Shown here piece after piece: positions 11,340 through 21,375 of a DNA stretch of 64,000 nucleotides. Position 1 is the first letter of the stretch. Every line of letters starts with the position of its first letter. The stretch comes from Diadema setosum (Eukaryota; Echinodermata; Echinoidea; Diadematoida; Diadematidae), in NCBI GenBank assembly GCA_033980235.1, contig CM067059.1, forward strand, positions 14,704,100 to 14,768,099, read 5' to 3'. Below the pieces are notes generated by a model. That model made no database searches, was not told the origin of the DNA, and saw nothing but the letters and a program-made list of their open reading frames with translations. Made by a program: the position numbers and the translations under genes.

Positions 11340-12194
11340 ATGCCTAATACCTATGAACTAAGAAAGAAAACCATGCCCGGACCTACGCAACGCGGCGCCA
11401 GTGCAAGTTCCACCCAACGCCCTGATTTGCCGGATGATGCCTCATCACACGCGGCAACCTCTGGCGGGGACCCCCAACCCACACTCGCTGATCTTCAGAA
11501 GTCATTGAACGCCTTCTCAAATAAGGTTTGCGCTAAACTGGAAGATATTCACACTGATTTGGCGAGTATGAAGAAGCGAATGCTGGACCTAGAGTCAGCT
11601 GTCGCTGACAACTCGGCCCGGGTACTTGATCTGGAGAAAGGGAAATTGCCGGAAACAGAAGCTAAGTTAAGGGAGGAAATCGACGCTCTGAAAGAGAAGC
11701 TTACGCTGTCTGAAATATACCAGCGGAAAGGAAATCTCCTTTTCTACGGCCTTCATCAAGCCCCCAACGAGGATGTATATGCAGTTCTACGTGGTGCTTT
11801 TGTAACCCTTGGTCTGTCGCAAGAGGAGTCTGCGTCTATCGCACTTGTTAATGCCCATCGCCTTCCCCAGCGGAACGCAGCTACCAGTGCACCCCAGCCC
11901 ATAATTGCAAAATTTGTGTACATGTATGAGCGAAATCGCGTTCTTGCTACCTACGAAGGAAGATCTACCCGTCGCGGAACACCCGACGATGGAGCTCAAA
12001 CGCGAGGTCCAAGGATTTCTGTCCGCACCGATCTACCCCCCGCCCTGAAGGCCAAGCGAAGCGTACTTGCAGCCAAGGCGTACAAGATGAGGAAGGACGA
12101 GAACCTCTCCACAAAAATAACCCTTGTTGGAACTAAAGTCGTCTTGTTCAGCAAAGCGAAAAATACCACCGCCTGGCAAGCTTATAAGGAATAG
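11340..12194 (+). CDS. L1-type ORF1 protein (RNA-binding, coiled coil + RRM) without ORF2
   Basis: This 284-codon uninterrupted ORF has the architecture of a LINE ORF1 protein, which coats retrotransposon RNA and acts as a nucleic-acid chaperone. There is a disordered Ser/Pro/Thr-rich N-terminus (1-45). Heptad-like sequence forms a coiled coil at about 48-130 (LEDIHTDLASMKKRML, then LEKGKLPETEAKLREEIDAL). An RRM-like domain follows at about 132-205, with NLLFYGL as the RNP2-like strand and IIAKFVYMYERNRVL as the RNP1-like strand. A basic C-terminal domain (225-284) reads ISVRTDLPPALKAKRSVL. Codons are GC-rich, unlike the AT-rich flanks and unlike the LINE at 15313. No endonuclease/RT follows within 3 kb. 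It may be a truncated element, a HAL1-like ORF1-only retroelement or a captured host gene. Confidence 0.82.
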   Translation: MPNTYELRKKTMPGPTQRGASASSTQRPDLPDDASSHAATSGGDPQPTLADLQKSLNAFSNKVCAKLEDIHTDLASMKKRMLDLESAVADNSARVLDLEKGKLPETEAKLREEIDALKEKLTLSEIYQRKGNLLFYGLHQAPNEDVYAVLRGAFVTLGLSQEESASIALVNAHRLPQRNAATSAPQPIIAKFVYMYERNRVLATYEGRSTRRGTPDDGAQTRGPRISVRTDLPPALKAKRSVLAAKAYKMRKDENLSTKITLVGTKVVLFSKAKNTTAWQAYKE

Positions 12195-12349
12195 CTGCAC
12201 TGTATTCTGTTCTTACTTTATTTCCATATCATATCAGATCAACGGTGTTTTTCGGCTAGTGACATGCCATCTGCTCGAGGTAACACTCTTCTATCCATAT
12301 CTTTCAAAGTAATAATGACATTGATAATCAAACATGCCATAATATTATC

Positions 12350-12355
12350 AATAAA
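12350..12355 (+). promoter_or_regulatory. AATAAA polyadenylation signal after ORF1
   Basis: AATAAA lies 156 bp after the ORF1 stop codon, on the same strand. It would give a compact transcript unit (leader, ORF1, short 3' UTR). Confidence 0.45.
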
Positions 12356-12538
12356 ATTTTGAAAATTGACATAAATTGTCAAACTAGACAGTTTGAAGTA
12401 ATATAGAAGAAACATTGTTCGTTGTCATGATTGCATATGAACTAGATTTTGCCCTAAATTGTGTGTTTTTTTTTCTTTTTCTTTTTTTTTTTTGGCACAA
12501 AGGACAATTTTGTAAGAACACGATGAAAACGTAATGAG

Positions 12539-13480
12539 TACTTACCCGTTAGACCGATTTTTACGAAATGTATGCCACGCCTGACCATAAATAGGGCCAT
12601 TTGTTACTAGTTTGTATGTTTTCAGCTAAATTTTCTCCAATGCATAAAATATAAAGGAAGTTCTGTTTTTGTTTTTGTTTTATTATTATTGTTCTCCTCA
12701 TCTCCATCTTGGAATAAAAAAAAAAACAAGAAAGCAGCATGGAAAAAATGTATTCATACTTACCTCTTATAGTGACAATGAATTGCAGATCAATGCTGCT
12801 TATGCACAGTAGTGACCATTTCTTCTTGTACATTATTTCCTCACTGATTGAATAAGTGAAGCCTTCATTTTCCTATTTCATTTTCACAAGAAGACAATGA
12901 GAGGGAGGAGGAGGAGGAGAAGGAGCAGGGTATAACGAAACTAAAAGGTTGAAGAAATGAATGTTTGTATTCTGTTAGTTTTCAAGGTTTTTTGTTGTCA
13001 TTTTCTCTAGTAGAAAATACGGTGATATGATGGAAAATTTGATTATTTTTTTTTATTCTTCTCCTCATTTCCATTTTGTAATGAAAAAGAAAGAAGAACA
13101 AAAAAAAAATTGGTATATACTTACCTTTTACACTGATTGTGATTATTGTATATCAGTGCTGCCTATACACAGCAATGACTACTTCTCTGTGTATATCCTT
13201 TCTTCATTGATAAGATAAGTTAAGCCTTCACAGACCCACTCTTAATTGCACTAAAAAAATAAAAAAAAAAAACGATGAAGAGAAGGAGATGAAGGTAAAT
13301 TGGACTTAGCTTTTACCTTACCTGTTATACTTATCATGAAATAGGTTTATAGTGAAAGTAAACTTAAAGCAGGTTATTTGCTGCGTGACATTATTTTACA
13401 CCTTTTCTTCTTGAATTATTTCCATTTTGTAATAAACAAGGAAGAGGAGAATGAAGAAAGAAAAATCCTTTTATTTGTTA
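12539..13480. repeat. Diverged tandem repeat, period about 360 bp, with splice-donor-like motifs on the minus strand
   Basis: Corresponding blocks recur about 355-370 bp apart. TTCTCCTC(A)T.TCCAT.TTG.AAT occurs near 12690, 13055 and 13410. A block around AAGCCTTCA occurs near 12860 and 13221. ATACTTACCT.TTA...CAGTGCTGC.TA..CACAG occurs near 12757 and 13118. Read on the vsx strand, four sites match the 5' splice-site consensus: GGGTAAGTA (12547-12539), GAGGTAAGTA (12766-12757), AAGGTAAGTA (13127-13118) and CAGGTAAGG (13324-13316). Confidence 0.72.
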
Positions 13481-15312
13481 GAATAACTTAAACCTGTGTC
13501 AAAGCTGACTACAAAGTTTAATACATTTTGTTTTTGTATGTGTGTGAAAATTCTCCAAGCATAATACGCATATGAAGTTTTTTCTTTTTCCGTTTTCATT
13601 TGTATTTTCTTGTGAAGACAAAATAATACATACAGTACGCATTTATTCATAATATCTATTCCACAATGTATATCCATGTTGACATCAAAGTTCTTTATTT
13701 TTTGTGTGGAATGGTGATTCTCATGTATGACCCTCAGTTCAAAACCAGTATTGAAACAAAAAATATTCAGATGATAAGGAAGAAAGGGAATAGGAAAATG
13801 ATCCACATAAAGCCCAGTTGTTTGTATGTGTAATGTATGATAAAGTTGATCATAAATTAAGATATATATGTATTTATTGTATGAGCCCCCTTTTTCCGGT
13901 ACCAACCAGGTTTGAATACATGCTTGTATTTGTAATAGTTTCTCGGCAGTCAGAATTATCATTTTATTTATTTATTTATTTATTTTGGTAACAGTTCTGG
14001 GGAAAGTTAACTCGTATAATCATTTTTGTATATAATTACAATTAACAAGGATAAAATGTCTTTTTTGTAATGTAATACGATAAGATTGATTTATAGCTCT
14101 GCTACACGAAGCTGCCTCAGTTTATTTTACGTTGTGTTTGTTACTTGTACACGGCCGGAAAGTATGCATCCGTTTAACACTAATGAAGTAATGTTTGACA
14201 AAATTTGTTATATTTCTGGAATGTTGTTATTATGAACTTTGCGGTAGCTGGGGGGGGGGGGGACACGGATCACCTGTTTTGGGACACCATCGCCCAGCAA
14301 CCTTCGTTGCTGTAGTACTTGGGCTTGTTTATAGGTGCTGTTTATACTCATGGATAGTTATGGCAATTTATTCTATCTATCAGGTGATGTTGGCCCCTTG
14401 ACTGTCGTTGGTTGTCTTAATGTATTAGTTATTTGAGATTCAAAGCCATAACATATTCAAAGTAACTGGAGATTGGGAGGCGTTCTGTTGTCAGAACGTT
14501 ATTTTTATGCAAGAATGTAATGAGGTAATGATTGTGGAAATATTTTTCCCAGGTGACAACTCGCCTTTATTTTTTCATCTATTCTCGGCTTTGCTTTTTG
14601 CCTTCTTTTGCACACACACACCTGTAGACACATATATTCCCACGAATGTTATAAGTTAATTGCATAGCCGTTCTGTTCAGTTTGTCAAGGTTTGTTGTCT
14701 AGATTCTCTTTTCATTCCCCCTCTCACTCACTTCTTTCTTTCTTTCTTTCTTTCTCTCTCTCTCCCTCCCTCGCTCTTCTATCTAGGATACTCACTCCGT
14801 GAGACAGATTGGGTTATTTATTATTCTATAAATTATATTTACACATTGTGTACTCGTATTTTGGACAAGTTTGTTTGTTTTTGCATAACAGTTTGATGAA
14901 AATTTTAACAATAACAATGGAATTGCATTTTGTGTGTGTATATGTTTTGCATTACTTTGATATAATTGTTCCTACTGCTTATAAATCCCAATGGTGTAAG
15001 AATTAGTTATTTTGGATAGGTGATCCGACTACCAAAAAATACAATAACTGGTTCCTTATTTTGTCATTAAGTGGTCGAGAAGTTTAATATGCTCGTGGAC
15101 GTGCATAGTGACGAATTTGTTATTCTCTCTTTTCTCATTTTCATCATCCCATACGTGTTTTCTTTTCTCATCCCCATCATCATTATCATCTTCATCATTG
15201 TCACTTACTTCTCTTTTCATTCATCCTTCACGCACAGAAACCTCTTGTGTAACGTCATATTGAATTCAATTCAAATTGAAAAGATTTCAAAATACAGCTA
15301 CGTACTGTGTAA
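13481..15312. other. AT-rich intronic sequence with microsatellites, upstream of the LINE ORF
   Basis: Holds (TTTA)n at 13963-13986, a G run at about 14231-14241, and (TTTC)n/(TC)n at 14732-14775. A TCA/CAT-rich tract lies at about 15140-15212. The 5' untranslated part of the LINE probably lies in the last few hundred bases, but I could not place its boundary and saw no ORF1 there. Confidence 0.6.
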
Positions 15313-18264
15313 ATGGATTTAAGACAGCAATCATGTTTTGAGTTAAAGACTTCAATTTCTGACAGTAATTATTACACAACTACGGAATTCGTTGAGAATT
15401 TCAGAAACTCGAAGAAGTTTAGTTTGTTACATGTTAACTCTAGGAGTTTGAATAAGAACTTTGATTCTTTTGAAACCTTTCTTCATACTGTAGATGATTT
15501 TCCCTTTTCAGTTATTGGTATCACAGAAACTTGGCTGCATTCTACTTCAGCAAATCTATATAATTTAACAAATTATCATATGGTTAGAGCAGACCGTGAA
15601 GGAAGAAGAGGCGGAGGCGTAGCATTTTACATTCATGAAAACCTGCAATATAAAGTAAGAGCTGATATTTGTTTTGAAGAATGTGAAGTATTATTTGTAG
15701 AAATAGAACGTTCCAAGAATAAAAATACGATTGTCGGTTTGATTTATAGACCCCCGAATACTCATAGTGAATTATTTTTGGAAGATTTGGAAAAATGCTT
15801 TGCAGCGTTTTCACGTGAAAATAAGCAGATATATCTAATGGGTGATTTTAATGTTAATTTGATATGTGATTATGACCAAGATAGAAACTCTGAAAAGTTC
15901 CTTCAATTGATGTATTCAAATGGATGTTATCCACATATAAACAAACCAACAAGAATTAATAATATTTCATCCACTTTGATAGATAATATTTTTTCTAATA
16001 TTTCTGATAAAGAAATTGTTAGCGGTTTATTATATTTTGATATATCTGATCATCTTCCCATATTTGTGATATGTTATGATGAGTCTTTTGTTAAAAACTC
16101 ATCCAAACCTGTAATGTATAGAAAGGAAACGCCTCAAAATATTGAATCATTTAAAGCAGATTTGGCATCTGAACAGTGGTTTGATGTTTACAGTGAGTTT
16201 GATGTGAACACCTCTTATGATAATTTTAATAGAAAAATACAATATTATTATGATAAAAATTGTCCATTGGTAAAGTTTAAAAAGAATAATAAACATGGGA
16301 AGAGGCCTTGGATAACAAAATCGATATTACGTTCAATACATACAAGAAATAGGCTTTATAAGATTTATATAAATGATCCTACTGATTCTAATTTGAGAAA
16401 ATATAAGATATACCGAAATAGATTAACAACTGTGATAAGAGATTCACGAAAAGTATATTATTCTGATAAGTTGAGTCAAGTTAAGTCAAATATGAAGGCC
16501 ACATGGAAAATTATAAATGATTTGGTTGGGAAGAAAGAACAACAATTACCAAAAACAGACTTTAGATTAAACGATTGTATTATTGATCAGGAAAATGTAG
16601 CAGATGCATTTAATTCTTTTTTTGTTAATGTTGGTCCTAATCTGGCAAAAACATTTGATGATGTAAATGAAGATTTTTTGAAATTTTTGCCAGACCCTAT
16701 TTCCTCATCGTTATTTTTAAACCCTACAAATCCCATAGAAATTATTAATATTACGAAAAAGTTGAATTCTAGTAAGGCAAGTGGATGTGACAGAATAAGC
16801 ACATTAGTACTTAAACAAATTATATATCAAATTGCTGATCCACTTACTCACATATTTAACCTTTCCATACAGTCTGGAAAATGTCCCAATTCTTTAAAAA
16901 TTGCTAAGGTAAACCCAGTGTTTAAGAAAGATGATTCTTGCCAAATTAGTAATTATAGACCAATTTCTATTCTTCCTAGTATTTCCAAAATTCTTGAAAA
17001 AATGATATATGATAGGTTTTATAAATTTTTGCAAAATCATGCAGTTCTGAGTTTACATCAATATGGTTTCCGAAAGAATTATTCTACAGATTTGGCATTG
17101 GTCCAGTTGTATGATCAAATTACAAACGCAATTGCAAATAGAAAACATGTTATAGGAGTTTTTATGGATTTATCTAAGGCGTTTGATACGTTACAACATG
17201 ATATTTTACTTAAAAAGTTACAGTTTTATGGTGTCCGCGGTGTTGCACTCTCGTGGTTTAGGGATTATTTATCATGTAGACAGCAATATGTTATACATAA
17301 TGACATGTCGTCAAATTTTTTACCGATAAAATGTGGTGTGCCCCAGGGCTCAATATTAGGTCCCCTTCTCTTTTTGTTATATATCAATGATATTGTTAAT
17401 TCGTCGTCTATATTATCATTTATATTATATGCCGATGACACGAATATTCTTTATTCCCACGATAATATAGAAACGTTGGTATCTACACTTAATGCAGAGT
17501 TACCAAATGTTTCCAACTGGTTTAAGAATAATAAATTATCACTTAATATTGATAAAACAAATTATATTTATTTTAAGTATATGAAAACTCACACAGCTGA
17601 TCTTGTAAATAATATAAGAATTGATAATGTATTTCTTGAACGTAAAAGTTCTATTAAGTTTTTAGGTATTTTTATTGATGAAAACCTAACCTGGAATGAT
17701 CATATACGTTATGTTACAACCTGTATTTCTAGAAATATAGGTGTTCTTTCAAAGATGAAAAGTTATCTTCCTGAACATACTCTTTTTATGCTTTACAATT
17801 CTTTAATCCTACCATATATTATGTATTGTAATCTAGTGTGGGCTACAAGTTCAAAAGCTAAACTCAACCCTATTTATTTACTACAAAAGAAAGCCATTCG
17901 CATCTGTACTGGATCACAATACTTAGCCCACACCAGTTCACTTTTTTATCAGTTAAAAACACTGAATATATTTGATATAAATACATTACATTCTTTGCTT
18001 TTTATGTATAAGTATTTGAACAACTTACTTCCAAACATTTTTCACGATTTCTTTAAACTGAATTATACCGTTCATTCATATCCCACTCGTAATTCGCAAA
18101 ATTTTCATTTAGTAAATCCCAGATTATTAATTGCACAAAAATCTATAAGACACAATGGACCAAATCTTTGGAATACACTCCCAGATTATGTTAAATCGTG
18201 TAAAACTTTATATTCTTTCAAGGCTAGACTGAAAACTACATTACTGTCAGATTACAATCTATGA
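15313..18264 (+). CDS. LINE ORF2: AP endonuclease + reverse transcriptase, apparently intact
   Basis: This 983-codon ORF encodes a non-LTR retrotransposon polyprotein of the CR1/L2/Jockey group, which nicks target DNA and copies its RNA in place. The N-terminal apurinic-type endonuclease (about 36-255) keeps the catalytic blocks HVNSRSL (Asn42), ITETWL (Glu72), YRPPN (145-149), GDFNVN (178-182), TLIDNIF (Asp224) and SDH (245-247). The RT domain (about 500-790) has NYRPISILP near 546, QYGFRKNYST near 584, MDLSKAFD near 618, GVPQGSILGP near 675, YADD near 706 and SIKFLGIFID. The C-terminal region LPYIMYCNLVW...SIRHNGPNLWNTLP is typical of this group. No stop or frameshift is seen, so the copy is young. 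It is AT-rich in codon use and antisense to vsx. Confidence 0.95.
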   Translation: MDLRQQSCFELKTSISDSNYYTTTEFVENFRNSKKFSLLHVNSRSLNKNFDSFETFLHTVDDFPFSVIGITETWLHSTSANLYNLTNYHMVRADREGRRGGGVAFYIHENLQYKVRADICFEECEVLFVEIERSKNKNTIVGLIYRPPNTHSELFLEDLEKCFAAFSRENKQIYLMGDFNVNLICDYDQDRNSEKFLQLMYSNGCYPHINKPTRINNISSTLIDNIFSNISDKEIVSGLLYFDISDHLPIFVICYDESFVKNSSKPVMYRKETPQNIESFKADLASEQWFDVYSEFDVNTSYDNFNRKIQYYYDKNCPLVKFKKNNKHGKRPWITKSILRSIHTRNRLYKIYINDPTDSNLRKYKIYRNRLTTVIRDSRKVYYSDKLSQVKSNMKATWKIINDLVGKKEQQLPKTDFRLNDCIIDQENVADAFNSFFVNVGPNLAKTFDDVNEDFLKFLPDPISSSLFLNPTNPIEIINITKKLNSSKASGCDRISTLVLKQIIYQIADPLTHIFNLSIQSGKCPNSLKIAKVNPVFKKDDSCQISNYRPISILPSISKILEKMIYDRFYKFLQNHAVLSLHQYGFRKNYSTDLALVQLYDQITNAIANRKHVIGVFMDLSKAFDTLQHDILLKKLQFYGVRGVALSWFRDYLSCRQQYVIHNDMSSNFLPIKCGVPQGSILGPLLFLLYINDIVNSSSILSFILYADDTNILYSHDNIETLVSTLNAELPNVSNWFKNNKLSLNIDKTNYIYFKYMKTHTADLVNNIRIDNVFLERKSSIKFLGIFIDENLTWNDHIRYVTTCISRNIGVLSKMKSYLPEHTLFMLYNSLILPYIMYCNLVWATSSKAKLNPIYLLQKKAIRICTGSQYLAHTSSLFYQLKTLNIFDINTLHSLLFMYKYLNNLLPNIFHDFFKLNYTVHSYPTRNSQNFHLVNPRLLIAQKSIRHNGPNLWNTLPDYVKSCKTLYSFKARLKTTLLSDYNL

Positions 18265-18890
18265 ATATAGCATTTGAATATATATATATATATATATTTT
18301 TTTTTTTATATGATCACGTTTCTTTTCCTGTAAATTGGATTTAAAACTACAATAAATATACGCAATGTTTCTGTGTCTATCATTTCATTCTCATTATCTT
18401 CAGCATCACCACTATCACTTTCATCTTCATTATCACATTTTTCTTCATCATTACCCTGTCAACATCATCATACATCACCATCATCATCATCATATTTCAC
18501 GTTACTCTTATTCGTACCTATGCACTATACATAATATGTAAAAAAAACAATGTATTTACAGTGTTTTATATTTTGTAGTATTTCTCCATTCCGCAAACAA
18601 TATAATTTTTTGTGTATGATGTAGATAGGTCCCTGGGCTGCCACGTGCTCAAGCTTTTGCTTATAGTGGCAGTCCTTCTTCCGCATAATTTCTCAGATAA
18701 TTATTTGGAAAATTGGTAATACGATTTATAATTTGTTAATGAAATTAATTTACACATCGATTTTCCTTCTTTGAATCATGTACTTGTAATCTGCTTACTG
18801 ATACTCCATGTGATATTACTGAAAATAATTTTGATTTATGTATGAAATTGTGTTGGAAGAAAAATAAATCAAACAAACAAACAAACAAAC
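18265..18890 (+). mobile_element. LINE 3' UTR and (AAAC)n tail
   Basis: After the ORF2 stop come a TA run, AATAAA at about 18352, a TCA-rich tract, and finally GGAAGAAAAATAAATC followed by about five AAAC units (to about 18890). Short tandem repeats of this kind terminate CR1/L2-type LINEs. An alternative is that the element ends near 18360 and the rest is flank. Confidence 0.5.
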
Positions 18891-19573
18891 AAAACATTTT
18901 ATCTAACCTTTTCTCCCACTCACTTTTGTTTCGGCGTACATCTACAGGCTTGAGATCATGCTTGATTTTTTTTTTTCAGTGAACAAAGTAGACATCAATT
19001 TAAGGTGTTTAATAATTGTATATCAAAGCGTGATGAACACCATATCTAACGTTGTTCTTACATCCTATGCCACGTATAATGTTTCCTATAATTGGCAGGG
19101 AAAACAAAGAAAACTCCATTTATTATATCATGTAATAGTTTTAAAGTCTGGGTTAATCGTATCGATGAAGAACAGAATCGCTATTTTATGGGTACCTTGT
19201 ATGGGTATTTAGGGATGTTAATGCCCTAAACTCACAGAGATGCAATTAAGGGTTACGTAAAGAGGACAGGACTTAATTTGAAGAGTTTGGTGGCAAAACG
19301 AGTCAACTCCACTCTTATCAATTTGAGATATAAGATTAAACCTGCAGAAAAACAAAGAAAAAAAAAAGAAAATATAATGTATATAGAATATTTGTGATCG
19401 TAACTTTAAGAATGTTCCTTATTATGCAACAAGTGAGGTAGGTCTTCCATTGGAAGGTTTTATTCTGCACTTTCTGATCAGCAACTTGCTTTAAAAATGT
19501 TATAAAATGATGCTAAACCCGTTTCTGCGAACAAGCTTTTCATTTCTAAACTTGTACCACACGTTGAACTAAC
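18891..19573. other. Intronic sequence between LINE and vsx exon 2
   Basis: AT-rich, no repeat or ORF of note. Confidence 0.6.
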
Positions 19574-19679
19574 CTATGACGTCTCTTCTTTCTTTTCTTC
19601 TTTCCAATCCCGTTCACAGATGTTGGTGACTGCTGGCTGAATATACTGCTCCTCTCGACGTTGTCTTCCATCAGGATAT
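19574..19679 (-). CDS. vsx: vsx exon 2: acidic/Ser linker and basic run entering the homeodomain
   Basis: This 106-nt exon was found by reading the minus strand; it is too short for an ORF scan. A long pyrimidine tract ending TTGTAG precedes it, and CATAG followed by GTTAGT ends it. Joined to exon 1 in phase 1 it reads DILMEDNVERSS..., then KKKRKKRRH, ending with two bases of an Arg codon (phase 2). The third base comes from exon 3, giving [13 protein letters not shown], the invariant Vsx junction. The basic run is both the start of the homeodomain (residue 1 about protein residue 177) and a likely nuclear localisation signal. Vertebrate Vsx proteins have the same KKRKKRRHR motif here. The exon lies about 20.9 kb from exon 1 and 15.1 kb from exon 3. 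Confidence 0.93.
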
Positions 19680-20196
19680 CTACAAGGAAAAGGGGAAAAA
19701 GAGAGATAATATGAGTTTTTCACCTTAGCTCTCTTATTTTACCCCTAACTTAAAGAAGTATAATATACGACAGATAAATATAAGTGTTTAATATAAAAAC
19801 ATTTTTTTTTTCATTGAAAGTCGACATAACAATTGATGAATAAATATCGTAAATAATATCAACGTAAGAATTTCATGAAAGAGAGACAGAGCGCTTGAGA
19901 ATTAAGAAGTCAAATTGTTAACCTTATTCAAAAGCTAAGGTCCTGAAATTAGTTCTTCAAGAATGAAATAAATCATACGACGGAAAATGCAAACAAAAAG
20001 ATAGTTAACAGCTATATATCTAATAATCAACCTTAATTACTGTAAGTTACCTTGAATTACTGTGGATTTGGATACAGTTGGTTTACCTGTATCTGTCTAT
20101 GAGGTGCATAACGCATCTACAACCATCTAAAGCAAATACAGGCAATTTCATGTACTTGTTCGGTGATTCTAGTTTGTGCTCGTATTCATCGTAGAT

Positions 20197-20199
<3 letters not shown>

Positions 20200-20238
<39 letters not shown>
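20200..20238. repeat. (TA)n microsatellite
   Basis: Uninterrupted TA dinucleotide run of about 39 bp. Confidence 0.97.
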
Positions 20239-20239
<1 letters not shown>

Positions 20240-20603
20240 CGGTGATGCCAAATAAGAATGTCACAGCTCAAAGTGCAAGAGGTATGCATTAAACTTTAAA
20301 GTATCAAATGAAAAAAAAAAGTCAGAGACCACAGGTTTATCAAAGAAAAAAAAAACATCTTAAGTGATGAAATAAAGAAATAGGGAAAATTGAGAGGAAA
20401 CATCATTCCAATTAAATGTATTCTTTTAAGATACACCAGTTGGAATGATGTTTATAGTGAATATTTATCATTGTGTATGCACGTCATTTATCTCATACAT
20501 ATTTCAAATGCATAAGATGAGACGAGTATAGCAATGGGTGCTTATTTTCTAACATTTTGAAATGAATTCATTGTCATGACGTAACAGATGTGACATATCA
20601 TGT

Positions 20604-20608
<5 letters not shown>

Positions 20609-20645
<37 letters not shown>
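20609..20645. repeat. (GT)n microsatellite
   Basis: Uninterrupted GT run of about 37 bp. Confidence 0.97.
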
Positions 20646-20647
<2 letters not shown>

Positions 20648-21129
20648 CTAACGGGAAAGATACGGGAACACGTAACTAATTACGACCAACTCAGTGATTA
20701 AGTAAGATAAATTTTAATGAATGATAGAAATAAAGTACAAGTAAGAGGGAACCAATAAGTGAAATTGAAAGATATCGGACTTATGGCGACATTTAATGTA
20801 AGAATGCTAGAAAGTCTGTGATTCATTCGATTGTATATGGATGGAACGTGTGGCTATATCAGGGCAACTGTCACCGTTATTCGATACCCATGCATAATGT
20901 ATGCAAACGTGCATGCCTAAAAGATACAGTATACACTTGTGCATTGTCTTGGTCTTTCATTTTGTTTCCGTATGTACGCACTATAATCACTCCGCGATAG
21001 AACACCTACTAATAGATAAAATTATATTATATGCGTATTAAATCTTGCATAAAAACTTAAGTCTCTAGTGATTGCTTGAAAAAGCTTCATGTGATTATTT
21101 CATGTATTTTCAGCTATTTCAGAATGTTT

Positions 21130-21375
21130 GGTCTGTCCGACACTCAGTGGAAAACTATTTGGGAAATGACGTCACTTTTTATGATGACATTTTCCAAATT
21201 ATACACTATTTGTGAAATTGTGTCACAAAGCATTTGTGATATCGTGCTCTGATTCGTAAAATGAAAATTAATGTCTTAAAGCAATTCTGATATCGCGGGC
21301 AGCTTCGTCGGGTCACTTTGTGAAATGTCACAAAGCAATAATTGTGACATCACAAAGCAGTTCTCATAGTACTCA
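21130..21375. repeat. Short degenerate repeat with ACAAAGCA and TGACATCA/TGACGTCA motifs
   Basis: ACAAAGCA or TAAAGCA followed by TGTGATATC, CTGATATC or TTGTGACATC recurs four times (about 21223, 21278, 21338, 21353). A full CRE, TGACGTCA, sits at about 21168. It may be an old MITE interior or a CREB/ATF-type site cluster. Confidence 0.4.

Noticed and set aside
13471..13962. 163-codon minus-strand ORF in vsx intron 2
   Set aside because: AT-rich composition, partly overlaps the edge of the 360-bp repeat, and has no domain or conserved motif.
11340..18264. ORF1 at 11340 and EN-RT ORF at 15313 as one two-ORF LINE
   Set aside because: They are 3.1 kb apart, separated by a tandem repeat and a poly(A) signal, with sharply different base composition and codon use.
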